Shown: positions 52,530-60,290 of the stretch, piece after piece
Numbering within the stretch: the first letter of the stretch is position 1
Layout: every line of letters begins with the position of its first letter
Origin: an uncultured Alphaproteobacteria bacterium
GTDB lineage: Bacteria > Pseudomonadota > Alphaproteobacteria > CAAHEQ01 > UBA3637
Assembly (NCBI GenBank): GCA_934234055.1
Contig: CAKQGY010000005.1
Coordinates: 25,825 to 89,824, forward strand
DNA: 64,000 bases
Reading direction: 5' to 3'
Position numbers and translations under genes: made by a program
Notes under the pieces: model-generated
What the model was told of the DNA's origin: nothing
Seen by the model: the letters and a program-made list of their open reading frames with translations, nothing else
Databases searched by the model: none

Positions 52530-52560
52530 TTGTTTATTTTTATAAAATCTGTGTTATAAT
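52530..52560 (+). promoter_or_regulatory. Promoter of the pentapeptide-protein gene
   Basis: Exact TATAAT at 52555-52560; the best -35 (TTGTTT at 52530-52535) is 19 bases away and poor. The -10 lies only six bases before the ATG at 52567, so transcription should start at or near the start codon, giving a leaderless or nearly leaderless mRNA. Confidence 0.5.
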
Positions 52561-52566
52561 AGGGCT

Positions 52567-53541
52567 ATGAGTGAATTAAAACGACCTGAAATGAAACTAG
52601 CCGATACCAAGGTCTCCGAGAAAGATTTTATTTATTTCTCGCTGGGTCTTAGTGCCGAGGATTATGTTTTGCCGTCCCAGCGCAGCGACTACCGATCCGA
52701 TGCGCGTGCGGTTCAACTGGTTCAAGATATTCGTGCCGGCAAAGATTTATCCGGCCGGGATTTTTCGGGAATCAATCTGAAAAATGCCGACATTTCGGGG
52801 GGCAAACTGGCGGGAGCTTCCTTTCGCGGGGCGCTCTTTTATCAAACCAATGCACACCAAGCTGATTTCAGCGGTTGTGATTTTACCGAAGCCTATTTTG
52901 AGAAATCCGATTTTTCAGAGGCGCATTTAACCGGTGCGATATTTGCCAAAACTTATTTGCGCGATTTGACAACCGATGACGCCGATATAGACGAGGACCT
53001 GCGAAATCGGCTGTTGACAATGGATTTTTTAATCAAGCAAATTGAATCCGGTGCTTTGGATATTCATTGTCTGACGCGGTCCGAGTTGATGTGCCTGGAT
53101 CTGCGCCGATTGGATTTAAGCAAGGTTGACCTGTCGGGTCTGGATCTGTCTGCGTTTGAGCTAGAGGGTGTGAATTTGCGGGGTGTTTATATCAATCCGC
53201 TTCAAAAGCTCAGTATGGATCAATGGCAAAAGGATCTGGCTGCCGTTGAGCAATTACAGGAAAAGAAACTTAAAGAACAAGTGCTGAAAACCTTAAAACA
53301 AGAGCGTCAAGCGCTGGATACTTATGCCTCTGAACAAGCCGTAATTGCTCCCGTAAAATCCCGTCATTTGTCGCGGCCGGCGCCTAAACGCGACGAGTTT
53401 GAAAAGCCGGTGCCTCCTCCCCAAAAACAGGAAGAGGCCAAACCCGATATGCCCTCGGATCATATGATGAAACCGCATCGTGCGGGCGGACAGGCACCGA
53501 TTTTGCCACCCAAAACCAAAAAAAATAAAAACAGGATCTAG
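52567..53541 (+). CDS. Pentapeptide-repeat protein next to a type IV coupling ATPase
   Basis: A 324-residue soluble protein. Pentapeptide-type A(D/N)LxX repeats occupy about 58-145 (LSGRDFSGINLKNADISGG, DFSGCDFTEAYFEKSDFSEA) and again about 175-210 (LCLDLRRLDLSKVDLSGLDL), forming right-handed beta-helix rungs. A coiled coil (about 225-260) and a Pro/Lys-rich tail (about 270-324, ending KTKKNKNRI) follow. It starts with almost no leader and ends two bases before the VirD4-type gene, so a partner or substrate-handling role in secretion is likely but inferred. Confidence 0.85.
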   Translation: MSELKRPEMKLADTKVSEKDFIYFSLGLSAEDYVLPSQRSDYRSDARAVQLVQDIRAGKDLSGRDFSGINLKNADISGGKLAGASFRGALFYQTNAHQADFSGCDFTEAYFEKSDFSEAHLTGAIFAKTYLRDLTTDDADIDEDLRNRLLTMDFLIKQIESGALDIHCLTRSELMCLDLRRLDLSKVDLSGLDLSAFELEGVNLRGVYINPLQKLSMDQWQKDLAAVEQLQEKKLKEQVLKTLKQERQALDTYASEQAVIAPVKSRHLSRPAPKRDEFEKPVPPPQKQEEAKPDMPSDHMMKPHRAGGQAPILPPKTKKNKNRI

Positions 53542-53543
53542 AC

Positions 53544-55730
53544 ATGATTTTTGATTTTTTCAGTGAAGCCTTTGAAGTGCGCCGCCAAAGTTTGAAATGG
53601 TGGTGGTGGCGGGCTTTGATCGGAATAGTTTTGCTGTGGGTGATGTATCTGTTTGTGCTGCCGTTTGCCCAGTGGCTCAATCCCTTAACAATTGACAAGT
53701 TAGGCGTATGCTATGGCCGATTTTGGCAGGCTTCTTTTTCCGATTTGGCTTTTCCGTTTGTGACGGCTTGGCATTGGTTTACCGATTTTGTCACGGACGA
53801 GCCGCGCCATATCACCTGGGATAGTTTTTTTGCCTGGCGCCTGCCTCTGTTGCCGACCTTTTTATTTTTTATGTATGAGCTTTGGATTTGCGTCTTGAAC
53901 CCCTACACAATTCAAGATCAAACCTTTGGCAGCACCCACGAGGCTCGCGATGACGAAGTTAAGAAAATAGGCCTTTTTGACGGTAAATTTTTATTTTTGG
54001 GCACCTATGGCCCCAAGAAAAAGAAGCTGAAACTGCCTGATACACGCTCGGTTTTTTGTATCGGTATGCCCGCCAGCGGCAAGACCAGCGGCGTGATTGT
54101 CCCCGCGATTTTAGAGATGAATGACGCCTGTCTGATTATCAATGATCCCAAAGGTGAGCTGGCACGCCTGACCAGTGGCCACCGAGCGACATTAGGACCT
54201 GTATTTATGATGAACTGGGCGGGTGTTGACGACCCGAAAAAGGGGATTCGCTGGCCCTGTTGGAATCCGATCGGTGGTGGTAATTTACCGCCGTTACATG
54301 CCGGCCGCGAGTCCTATATTGACTCGTTGATAACCTTTTTAATTCCCGACGGCCCCAGCGGTTCTGATCCCTATTGGGTCAAGGCCGGCCGCGGTTGCCT
54401 GACGGGCTTAACCGGTTATTTGTGCGGCAAAGTTGAACAGGCTCGTGCCAACGACTATTTTGTTGCCCGGTTGCAAGAGGGCAGTTTGGACGACGAGGAC
54501 TATGCCGTCTTGCTGTCCTACTATCGGTCTATGCGTGATTTTCCTCAGGTTTTAGAGGCCATTCGCTTGGCCGAGGCACACCAAATCACCTTAAAAAACT
54601 ACCTGCCGATCGGCAAATGGGACCCGATACCCCCTCAATGGCAAGGAGCCGGTGATGCATGCTTTGCGATGTTGCTGGACATTATTACCAATTCACAGAT
54701 TCGTATCAATGATATGTTGTCCGAGCGCCGCCGCCAAGGAGATGCGTCCGCCATGGGCACTGACGCGTGGAAGATTTTGCTGGACGATATTGTGTTGGAG
54801 ACTGCCTATTTCGGTTATGGTCGGCGCACATTGCTGGAACTCAGCCAGGTGGCGGGCTTGCCGGACAAGCAGCGCGGCAGTGTTATTTCTATGGCTCTGT
54901 CGGGGATCAACTTGTTCAAGAATGCGGCTGTCCGTGTGCGCACTTCTTTGAATGATTTTAACTATGACCAACTGCGTGGTATGCGTGATCCGGAAACCGG
55001 TGCCTATCGACCGATTACGATTTATATGTCCGTCCCGTATGAGGATTTGAATTCGTCTATTTTGCTCAGCACATTGTTTATCAATATGGCGACAGGGTAT
55101 TTAATGGAGTTCGGTCCCAACCAGGGCAAAGTCGGCCCTTATCCGATGGGCTTTATTTTGGACGAGTTTCAGCATATGCCCTCACTTAAAAGCATTTCCG
55201 ACGGGATAGTATTTGGTCGGTCCAAGCAAAATATGTTCCTGGTCTCGGTTCAGGATTGGCATCAAATTTCGTCCAAATACGGCCAGGAGACGGCCAATGT
55301 GATTATCAGCTCTTCGGCGGTCAAGATTATCAAGCGCCAAAACAATCCCGAGACCCGTAATCCGTTGCTCAAAGGGATTCCCTCGTTGACGAAAGTGATT
55401 CATTCTTACAGCGGTAATGTCAGCCGTCTCGGTCCTTTCTGGGGCAGCGGCACGATGAAAAAGTCGCTGGTGAATTTTTATCACGAATGGTCGCACAAGG
55501 TTAAAATCAAATCCGACAGTGTGATCGGGGGCGTTGGCATTTTGAATATGGCCACGAACAAGCAACTGGTTCTTTACGCCGGCCATTTGGATCACCCGGT
55601 GCGGGCTGATTCGCCATTGTGTTTCAAAACCGAGCCTTATAAAACGATGAGCCAACTGCCCCCCGCGCCCAAGATGCCGGCTGATATTGTGCACGATGAT
55701 ACGGTTGAATCTGCTATCAGCAGCGTTTAA
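53544..55730 (+). CDS. Type IV secretion coupling ATPase (VirD4/TraG family)
   Basis: A 728-residue T4CP that recruits substrates to a type IV secretion channel. Two N-terminal membrane helices (about 20-40 and 100-120) precede a RecA-like ATPase. Walker A is GMPASGKTS (174-182), then IINDPKGELARLTSGHR, and Walker B is GFILDEFQHMPSL (about 535). A segment AVKIIKRQNNPETRN follows. The length and position next to a DotB/PilT-type ATPase suggest a type IVB-like (Dot/Icm) rather than VirB system, but this cannot be settled. No channel genes (VirB4, 6, 8-10 or DotA-G) are in the window, so the system is split or incomplete. Confidence 0.9.
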   Translation: MIFDFFSEAFEVRRQSLKWWWWRALIGIVLLWVMYLFVLPFAQWLNPLTIDKLGVCYGRFWQASFSDLAFPFVTAWHWFTDFVTDEPRHITWDSFFAWRLPLLPTFLFFMYELWICVLNPYTIQDQTFGSTHEARDDEVKKIGLFDGKFLFLGTYGPKKKKLKLPDTRSVFCIGMPASGKTSGVIVPAILEMNDACLIINDPKGELARLTSGHRATLGPVFMMNWAGVDDPKKGIRWPCWNPIGGGNLPPLHAGRESYIDSLITFLIPDGPSGSDPYWVKAGRGCLTGLTGYLCGKVEQARANDYFVARLQEGSLDDEDYAVLLSYYRSMRDFPQVLEAIRLAEAHQITLKNYLPIGKWDPIPPQWQGAGDACFAMLLDIITNSQIRINDMLSERRRQGDASAMGTDAWKILLDDIVLETAYFGYGRRTLLELSQVAGLPDKQRGSVISMALSGINLFKNAAVRVRTSLNDFNYDQLRGMRDPETGAYRPITIYMSVPYEDLNSSILLSTLFINMATGYLMEFGPNQGKVGPYPMGFILDEFQHMPSLKSISDGIVFGRSKQNMFLVSVQDWHQISSKYGQETANVIISSSAVKIIKRQNNPETRNPLLKGIPSLTKVIHSYSGNVSRLGPFWGSGTMKKSLVNFYHEWSHKVKIKSDSVIGGVGILNMATNKQLVLYAGHLDHPVRADSPLCFKTEPYKTMSQLPPAPKMPADIVHDDTVESAISSV

Positions 55731-55754
55731 TTTTTCCCGATACCCGCAACAAAA

Positions 55755-55780
55755 ACCGCCCGAATCTCGGACGGCTTTTC
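55755..55780. terminator. Bidirectional terminator between two convergent ATPase genes
   Basis: Stem CCGCCCGA/TCGGACGG with one mismatch and a 3-base loop. Minus-strand TTTTTG follows on the left, and CTTTTC on the right, so it serves both the VirD4-type gene and the convergent 55795 gene. Confidence 0.65.
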
Positions 55781-55794
55781 AGATCTTTTATGAC

Positions 55795-57471
55795 CTAGTC
55801 TTCAAACAGCGGTCGCCCTTGGAACAAGCGACTGGATTGCGCTTCAATCAAGGTTTGCAGGTTGATCGTCTTGGACCGAATCAAGGATCGCATTTGGTCG
55901 CCGCCGCTTAAATGCGGGTTCGCAAACGCGGTTGATAACACCGGCCGCAATTTACCCATGCCTTCCAATTTCTGGTGCACCACGGCCAGCACCCCGCGTG
56001 CCAGCAAGTCCGCGGCCAATTCTTCCGTCAGCCCCGCACCCGACGCATATTTAATCAAGGATTCCAAAGCATCTTCCACCGTGCTGGCGTGAATGGTTGA
56101 CAGCACCAAGTGGCCTGATGTTGCGGCGCGCAGCACTTGCGACGCCGTTTCGGGGGTCCGAATCTCGCCGACCAGAATATAGCGTGGTTTGGATCGCAAC
56201 GCGGATTTAATCCCGTCGCCCCAGCGTTCATTGTTCACGGGGCATTGTTTGCACAATCCCAATCCTCCGTTTTTTGCATGATACAGACCGTCCAAAGGCA
56301 TTTCGGGCGGGTCTTCAATCGTATACATAAAGCCCCCCTCCATCTCCAAAAAACGTTTCATTAATGCCGATGCCGAAGTGGTTTTTCCCATACCCGTCGG
56401 CCCTCCAAACAAGATTAAACCTGTTTCTTTTGACAGGGTCAGCAGATATTCCACAATGTGCTTGGGCAGTCCCAGTGTATCAATATCCGGCACAGACCCC
56501 GGCATCTTTCGGCAGTTATATTGCGGCCCCGATAAAGTGATAATTCGCTCCACACGATAGGATTCGCCCGCAAACCGAATGGAATAGCTGGACGCTCCGG
56601 TAAAACCTTGCTCCAAAGCCTTATGGAATTCGGGTAAATCATCTGCCTCAAACGGAACCAAAGCAAATTGCGTGGCATTATCGCGAATATAAGCAATATG
56701 CTCGGCCGTGTACCAAATATCGGAAAATGGCACGGAACTGACCGACGGAGCCCGCACGATTTTTTGATCTTTTCCCAGCAATTCTTTAATCAGTAAATCC
56801 GTGGCTTCCATACTGCCGTCCGAAATAAAGGGCTTTTTTTCCAGCACGACATCGGCTTCAATCGGCTCGGTGTCTGCCACCGGTTCGGGGACAGGTGTCG
56901 GTTCTGCTACTTCTTGGCGTGGCCGAGCATACCGTTCAGGGTTAGGGTCTTGCATTGGTTGGGTGATATTTTCGGCCGGCTTAACTTCCTCAGCCACCGG
57001 TGTCGTGCCGGTCGGGGCGATAGGCGCTGCTGTTGCAGCCGGCGCTTCTTCGGTCGTAGTCGCTGATACATCAGCCACCGGCCCTGTTGGCTCAGCCATA
57101 ACGGGTTCGGGCTCAGGCGTTCGAATTGCGGCCATAATTTCCGGTGCCACAGCCGGCTCGGATACCGGTGTTGCCAGGGTCGCTTCCCTCGCCGATCCCG
57201 TTTCTGCTGGTGTTTCTTCCGGCTCGGCAATATAATCATTATCAGTCGGCTCAGGCAGTACAGTTGGTTCTTGCATCGATGCGTCGGAATTGACAGGTTT
57301 GGCCGTTTCACCGGACGTTGCCATTGGGGCAGGGGACCAGGGCTGTACTTGCGGTGCGGCAGGGTCAGCCGGCACAGGCGTCATGCCGGTTTGGGGCACT
57401 TCGGTCTGTGTTTGCTCGGCCGATACCGACGGTGTAAAATGAAACAATTTAGGTGGTTTTGGTAAAGACAT
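55795..57471 (-). CDS. GspE/PilT/DotB-type secretion ATPase with long disordered N-terminus
   Basis: A 558-residue protein. Residues 1-210 are Pro/Glu/Ala/Thr-rich and probably disordered. A short alpha/beta domain (about 240-330) precedes the ATPase: Walker A GGPTGMGKTT (356-365), Asp box YTIEDPPEMP, Walker B ILVGEIRTPETA and His box GHLVLSTIHAS. Such enzymes drive pilus retraction (PilT) or type IVB secretion (DotB); the VirD4-type neighbour favours DotB, while the prepilin-like proteins leave a pilus role open. The unusual CKQCP near 430 has two cysteines. ATG 57471 follows GAGGAG; the 15-residue extension was dropped. Confidence 0.88.
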   Translation of the reverse strand: MSLPKPPKLFHFTPSVSAEQTQTEVPQTGMTPVPADPAAPQVQPWSPAPMATSGETAKPVNSDASMQEPTVLPEPTDNDYIAEPEETPAETGSAREATLATPVSEPAVAPEIMAAIRTPEPEPVMAEPTGPVADVSATTTEEAPAATAAPIAPTGTTPVAEEVKPAENITQPMQDPNPERYARPRQEVAEPTPVPEPVADTEPIEADVVLEKKPFISDGSMEATDLLIKELLGKDQKIVRAPSVSSVPFSDIWYTAEHIAYIRDNATQFALVPFEADDLPEFHKALEQGFTGASSYSIRFAGESYRVERIITLSGPQYNCRKMPGSVPDIDTLGLPKHIVEYLLTLSKETGLILFGGPTGMGKTTSASALMKRFLEMEGGFMYTIEDPPEMPLDGLYHAKNGGLGLCKQCPVNNERWGDGIKSALRSKPRYILVGEIRTPETASQVLRAATSGHLVLSTIHASTVEDALESLIKYASGAGLTEELAADLLARGVLAVVHQKLEGMGKLRPVLSTAFANPHLSGGDQMRSLIRSKTINLQTLIEAQSSRLFQGRPLFED

Positions 57472-57562
57472 AGATGACTCCTCAAAAAAATAATCTCTTA
57501 TTCCTTTTTGGCACAAAGATTTTCATTTTGCAACATTTTTTTCAAAAAAGATAAAAAAAGAC

Positions 57563-57591
57563 TTGATTTTTGGATTCAAAGAGTGTATAAA
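57563..57591 (+). promoter_or_regulatory. Promoter of the rimP-nusA-ylxR-infB operon
   Basis: TTGATT (57563-57568), 17-base spacer, TATAAA (57586-57591); the predicted start is near 57598, about 70 bases before rimP. Confidence 0.75.
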
Positions 57592-57622
57592 TAAGCTACA
57601 TTCTCAATAAGATTTCAAGAGG

Positions 57623-57649
57623 GTGGGACTGAAAAGCCCCGCTTTTTTT
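57623..57649 (+). terminator. Leader terminator/attenuator before rimP
   Basis: Stem GTGGG/CCCGC (one T-G pair) with a 10-base loop followed by seven T, between the promoter and the rimP start. Since NusA itself modulates termination, autoregulation through this site is a reasonable inference. Confidence 0.6.
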
Positions 57650-57669
57650 ATAAGACGAAAGGAAAACGA

Positions 57670-58167
57670 ATGGATATATGTGCCAAGATTGAACAAGAAA
57701 TTGCTCCGGCCTTAAACGATATGGGCTATGATGTGGTGCGTGTGGCTTTGAACGGCCAGGAAAGCAAAGTGCTGCAAGTTATGGCCGAACGCCAAGATCG
57801 CGTGGATATGACGGTTGATGATTGTGCCGAGATCAGTCGCACGGTATCGGCGTTGCTGGATGTGTCGGATCCGTTTTCGGGACATTATACGCTTGAAGTT
57901 TCTTCTCCCGGATTGGATCGTCCCTTGGTGCATGCGAACGATTATGCGCGTTTTATTGACGATGACGCCAAGATTGAACTGACCCACGAAATCAACGGGC
58001 GCAAGCGATTCAAGGGCGTGATCAAGGGCTTAACCGAAAATCAAGAGGTTTTATTTGATTTTGAGGGCCAACTGATGCAGGTGCCTTTTACGGACATTGC
58101 CAAAGCCAAACTGATTTTAACAGATAAATTGATTGAAAAGCATCAAAACAACAAGAAAGGACAGTAA
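57670..58167 (+). CDS. rimP: Ribosome maturation factor RimP
   Basis: Assembly factor for the 30S subunit. The 165-residue protein has the family blocks ALNDMGYDVVRVAL, VDDCAEISRTVSALLDV and the signature YTLEVSSPGLDRPLV (about 78-92), then an SH3-like C-terminal domain ending KLILTDKLIEKH. AAAGGA precedes the ATG. nusA starts one base after its stop, the standard operon order. Confidence 0.97.
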   Translation: MDICAKIEQEIAPALNDMGYDVVRVALNGQESKVLQVMAERQDRVDMTVDDCAEISRTVSALLDVSDPFSGHYTLEVSSPGLDRPLVHANDYARFIDDDAKIELTHEINGRKRFKGVIKGLTENQEVLFDFEGQLMQVPFTDIAKAKLILTDKLIEKHQNNKKGQ

Positions 58168-58168
58168 T

Positions 58169-59683
58169 ATGCAAGTTTCAACTTTACCCAGACCCGAACT
58201 CATTCAAATGGCCGATATGCTGGCTCGTGAAAAAGGGATTGAAAAGGAAGCCGTTTTGGACGCCATGGAACAAGGTATCTCCAAGGCCGGTCGCTCCAAA
58301 TACGGCCCGGAATACGATATCCGCACTCACATCGATCCCAATACGGGTGCGATTCAAATGGGTCGTTATTTGACGGTTGTTGAAACGGTTGAGGACGAAT
58401 TCACACAAATCACGCCGGCCGACGCCAAAGCACGCTTTGGTAAGCAATATGAAATCGGTGAAGAAATTGTTGACCTGTTACCGCCAATGGATTTCGGTCG
58501 TATTGCGGCTCAAACAGCCAAGCAAGTTATTACGCAAAAAGTGCGCGATGCCGAGCGTATGTGCCAGTATAACGAGATGAAAGATAAAAAGGGGCAAATC
58601 ATCAATGGGATTGTCAAACGGGTTGAAAACGGCAATTTGATTGTAGAGGTTGGCCGTGTAGAGGCTTTACTGCGTCGTGATGAATTGATCCCGCGTGAGA
58701 CTTATCGGGTGGGTGATCGCATTCGGGCGTTGGTGCTTGATGTGCGCTCCGAGGTCAAAGGGCCTCAGGTTTTCCTGACTCGTTCTCACCCGCAATTTTT
58801 GGCGGCGTTGTTCACGGCCGAGGTGCCTGAAATTTACGACGGCACGATTGAGATTAAAGCCGTGTCGCGTGATCCGGGATCGCGGGCCAAGATTGCCGTG
58901 TATTCCAAGGATTCTACGGTTGACGCGCGCGGAGCCTGTATCGGTATGCGCGGCGTCCGGGTTCAAGCCGTCATTGCCGAACTTCAAGGTGAAAAGGTTG
59001 ATGTGGTGCTGTGGTCGCCTGATCCGGCTACATTTATCATCAATGCGTTGGCGCCCAATGAAGTGCTGAAAATCGTGATTGATGAAGAAGCCGGCAATGT
59101 GGAGGTGGTTTTAAGCGAAGAACAATTGTCGCTGGCAATTGGGCGTCGTGGTCAAAATATTCGATTGGTCAGTCAATTGACCGGTTGGCATATTGATATG
59201 ATGACCGAAGAGCAGGAAGCCGAACATCGTGAGGCAGAAACCAAAGAACGCGTTGAATTGTTTACACGGGCTTTGGATATTGATGATATGATGGCGCGTA
59301 TTTTGATTCAAGAGGGCTTTGCCAAGGTGGAAGATATTGCCTATATCGGGCTGGAAGAGCTGGCCGGGATTGAGGGCTTTGACGAGGCACTGGCGGAAGA
59401 GTTGCAAAATCGGGCTAAAGCTTACCTGACAGCCAAGCAGGATACGCTGACTAAGCAAATCGCCGAACAAAATGTCAGTGATGACCTCAAAAATATGCAG
59501 GGATTGACATTGGATATGTTGGCGGCGCTGGGAAATGCCGGGGTTAAGACCCTGGACGACTTTGCTGATCTGGCGGCGGACGAGTTATTGGACATTGTGG
59601 GTGCAAAAGCCATGGATGAAAAAACCGCTAACGAAATGATTATGAAAGCACGGGAACACTGGTTTGAAAACGGAACAGTTTAA
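58169..59683 (+). CDS. nusA: Transcription termination/antitermination factor NusA
   Basis: RNA polymerase-binding elongation factor, 504 residues. The N-terminal polymerase-binding domain is followed by S1 (NGIVKRVENGNLIVEVG, about 140), KH1 with EIKAVSRDPGSRAKIAVYS and KH2 (EEQLSLAIGRRGQNIRLVSQLTGW, about 310). Two C-terminal acidic helix-hairpin-helix repeats complete it. ATG 58169 follows AGAAAGGA; the extension from 58133 overlaps rimP. ylxR starts within its 3' end. Confidence 0.98.
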   Translation: MQVSTLPRPELIQMADMLAREKGIEKEAVLDAMEQGISKAGRSKYGPEYDIRTHIDPNTGAIQMGRYLTVVETVEDEFTQITPADAKARFGKQYEIGEEIVDLLPPMDFGRIAAQTAKQVITQKVRDAERMCQYNEMKDKKGQIINGIVKRVENGNLIVEVGRVEALLRRDELIPRETYRVGDRIRALVLDVRSEVKGPQVFLTRSHPQFLAALFTAEVPEIYDGTIEIKAVSRDPGSRAKIAVYSKDSTVDARGACIGMRGVRVQAVIAELQGEKVDVVLWSPDPATFIINALAPNEVLKIVIDEEAGNVEVVLSEEQLSLAIGRRGQNIRLVSQLTGWHIDMMTEEQEAEHREAETKERVELFTRALDIDDMMARILIQEGFAKVEDIAYIGLEELAGIEGFDEALAEELQNRAKAYLTAKQDTLTKQIAEQNVSDDLKNMQGLTLDMLAALGNAGVKTLDDFADLAADELLDIVGAKAMDEKTANEMIMKAREHWFENGTV

Positions 59684-60287
59684 ACATAACCATAAAAACA
59701 GACGGGGTCCGGCCGACACCGGTGAAAAGACATGCTTTGTGACCAAGGAAACGCACCCGCGTTCTCAAATGTTGCGGTTTGTTATTTCACCGGATCGGAC
59801 GGTCGTGTTTGATGTGTCCGAAAAGCTGCCCGGTCGCGGCCTGTGGTTGACGGCGGATCCGGGCTTGCTGGATCAAGCCATATCCAAACGGATTTTTTAC
59901 AAAGCCGCCAAAGGCACCGTTAAAATTCCCGACGATTTAAGGACACAGGTTCAAATGGCTTTATCGGAACGCTGCCACCATTTACTGTCACTGTGTCGCA
60001 AGGCCGGACTGTTGGTTTTCGGGTTTGAGGCTGTTAAAAAGGCTTTGGCTGCCGGCACGGTAATTGCGGCGTTTGAGGCCTCGGATTCTTCCGAACGTGG
60101 CCAGACAAAATTATTCCACCCGACGGATACTTTCCCGATTTTTCATTTATTTACGCGTGAAGAGTTGGGATCAATTCTCGGTTTGGACGCAGGTGTTCAC
60201 ATTGCTTTACTGAAAGGCAAATTGGCACAAGAGGCGATAGCGCTCGCTGATAAAATCAACCTGATGAATCAGGAACAGAAAGGATAA
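59664..60287 (+). CDS. ylxR: YlxR (DUF448) RNA-binding protein with L7Ae-like C-terminus
   Basis: A 207-residue protein. The DUF448 domain (about 20-85) contains CFVTKETHPRSQMLRFVISPD and a GRGLWLTADP segment, where the family has R-GRGAY/W. The C-terminal part (about 95-200) is L7Ae/L30e-like: LSLCRKAGLLVFGFEAVKKAL. The start is a TTG at 59664, overlapping nusA by 20 bases; no ATG lies before the conserved domain, so TTG or another rare start must be used. It belongs between nusA and infB as usual. Confidence 0.88.
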   Translation: MKTEQFKHNHKNRRGPADTGEKTCFVTKETHPRSQMLRFVISPDRTVVFDVSEKLPGRGLWLTADPGLLDQAISKRIFYKAAKGTVKIPDDLRTQVQMALSERCHHLLSLCRKAGLLVFGFEAVKKALAAGTVIAAFEASDSSERGQTKLFHPTDTFPIFHLFTREELGSILGLDAGVHIALLKGKLAQEAIALADKINLMNQEQKG

Positions 60288-60290
60288 ACT

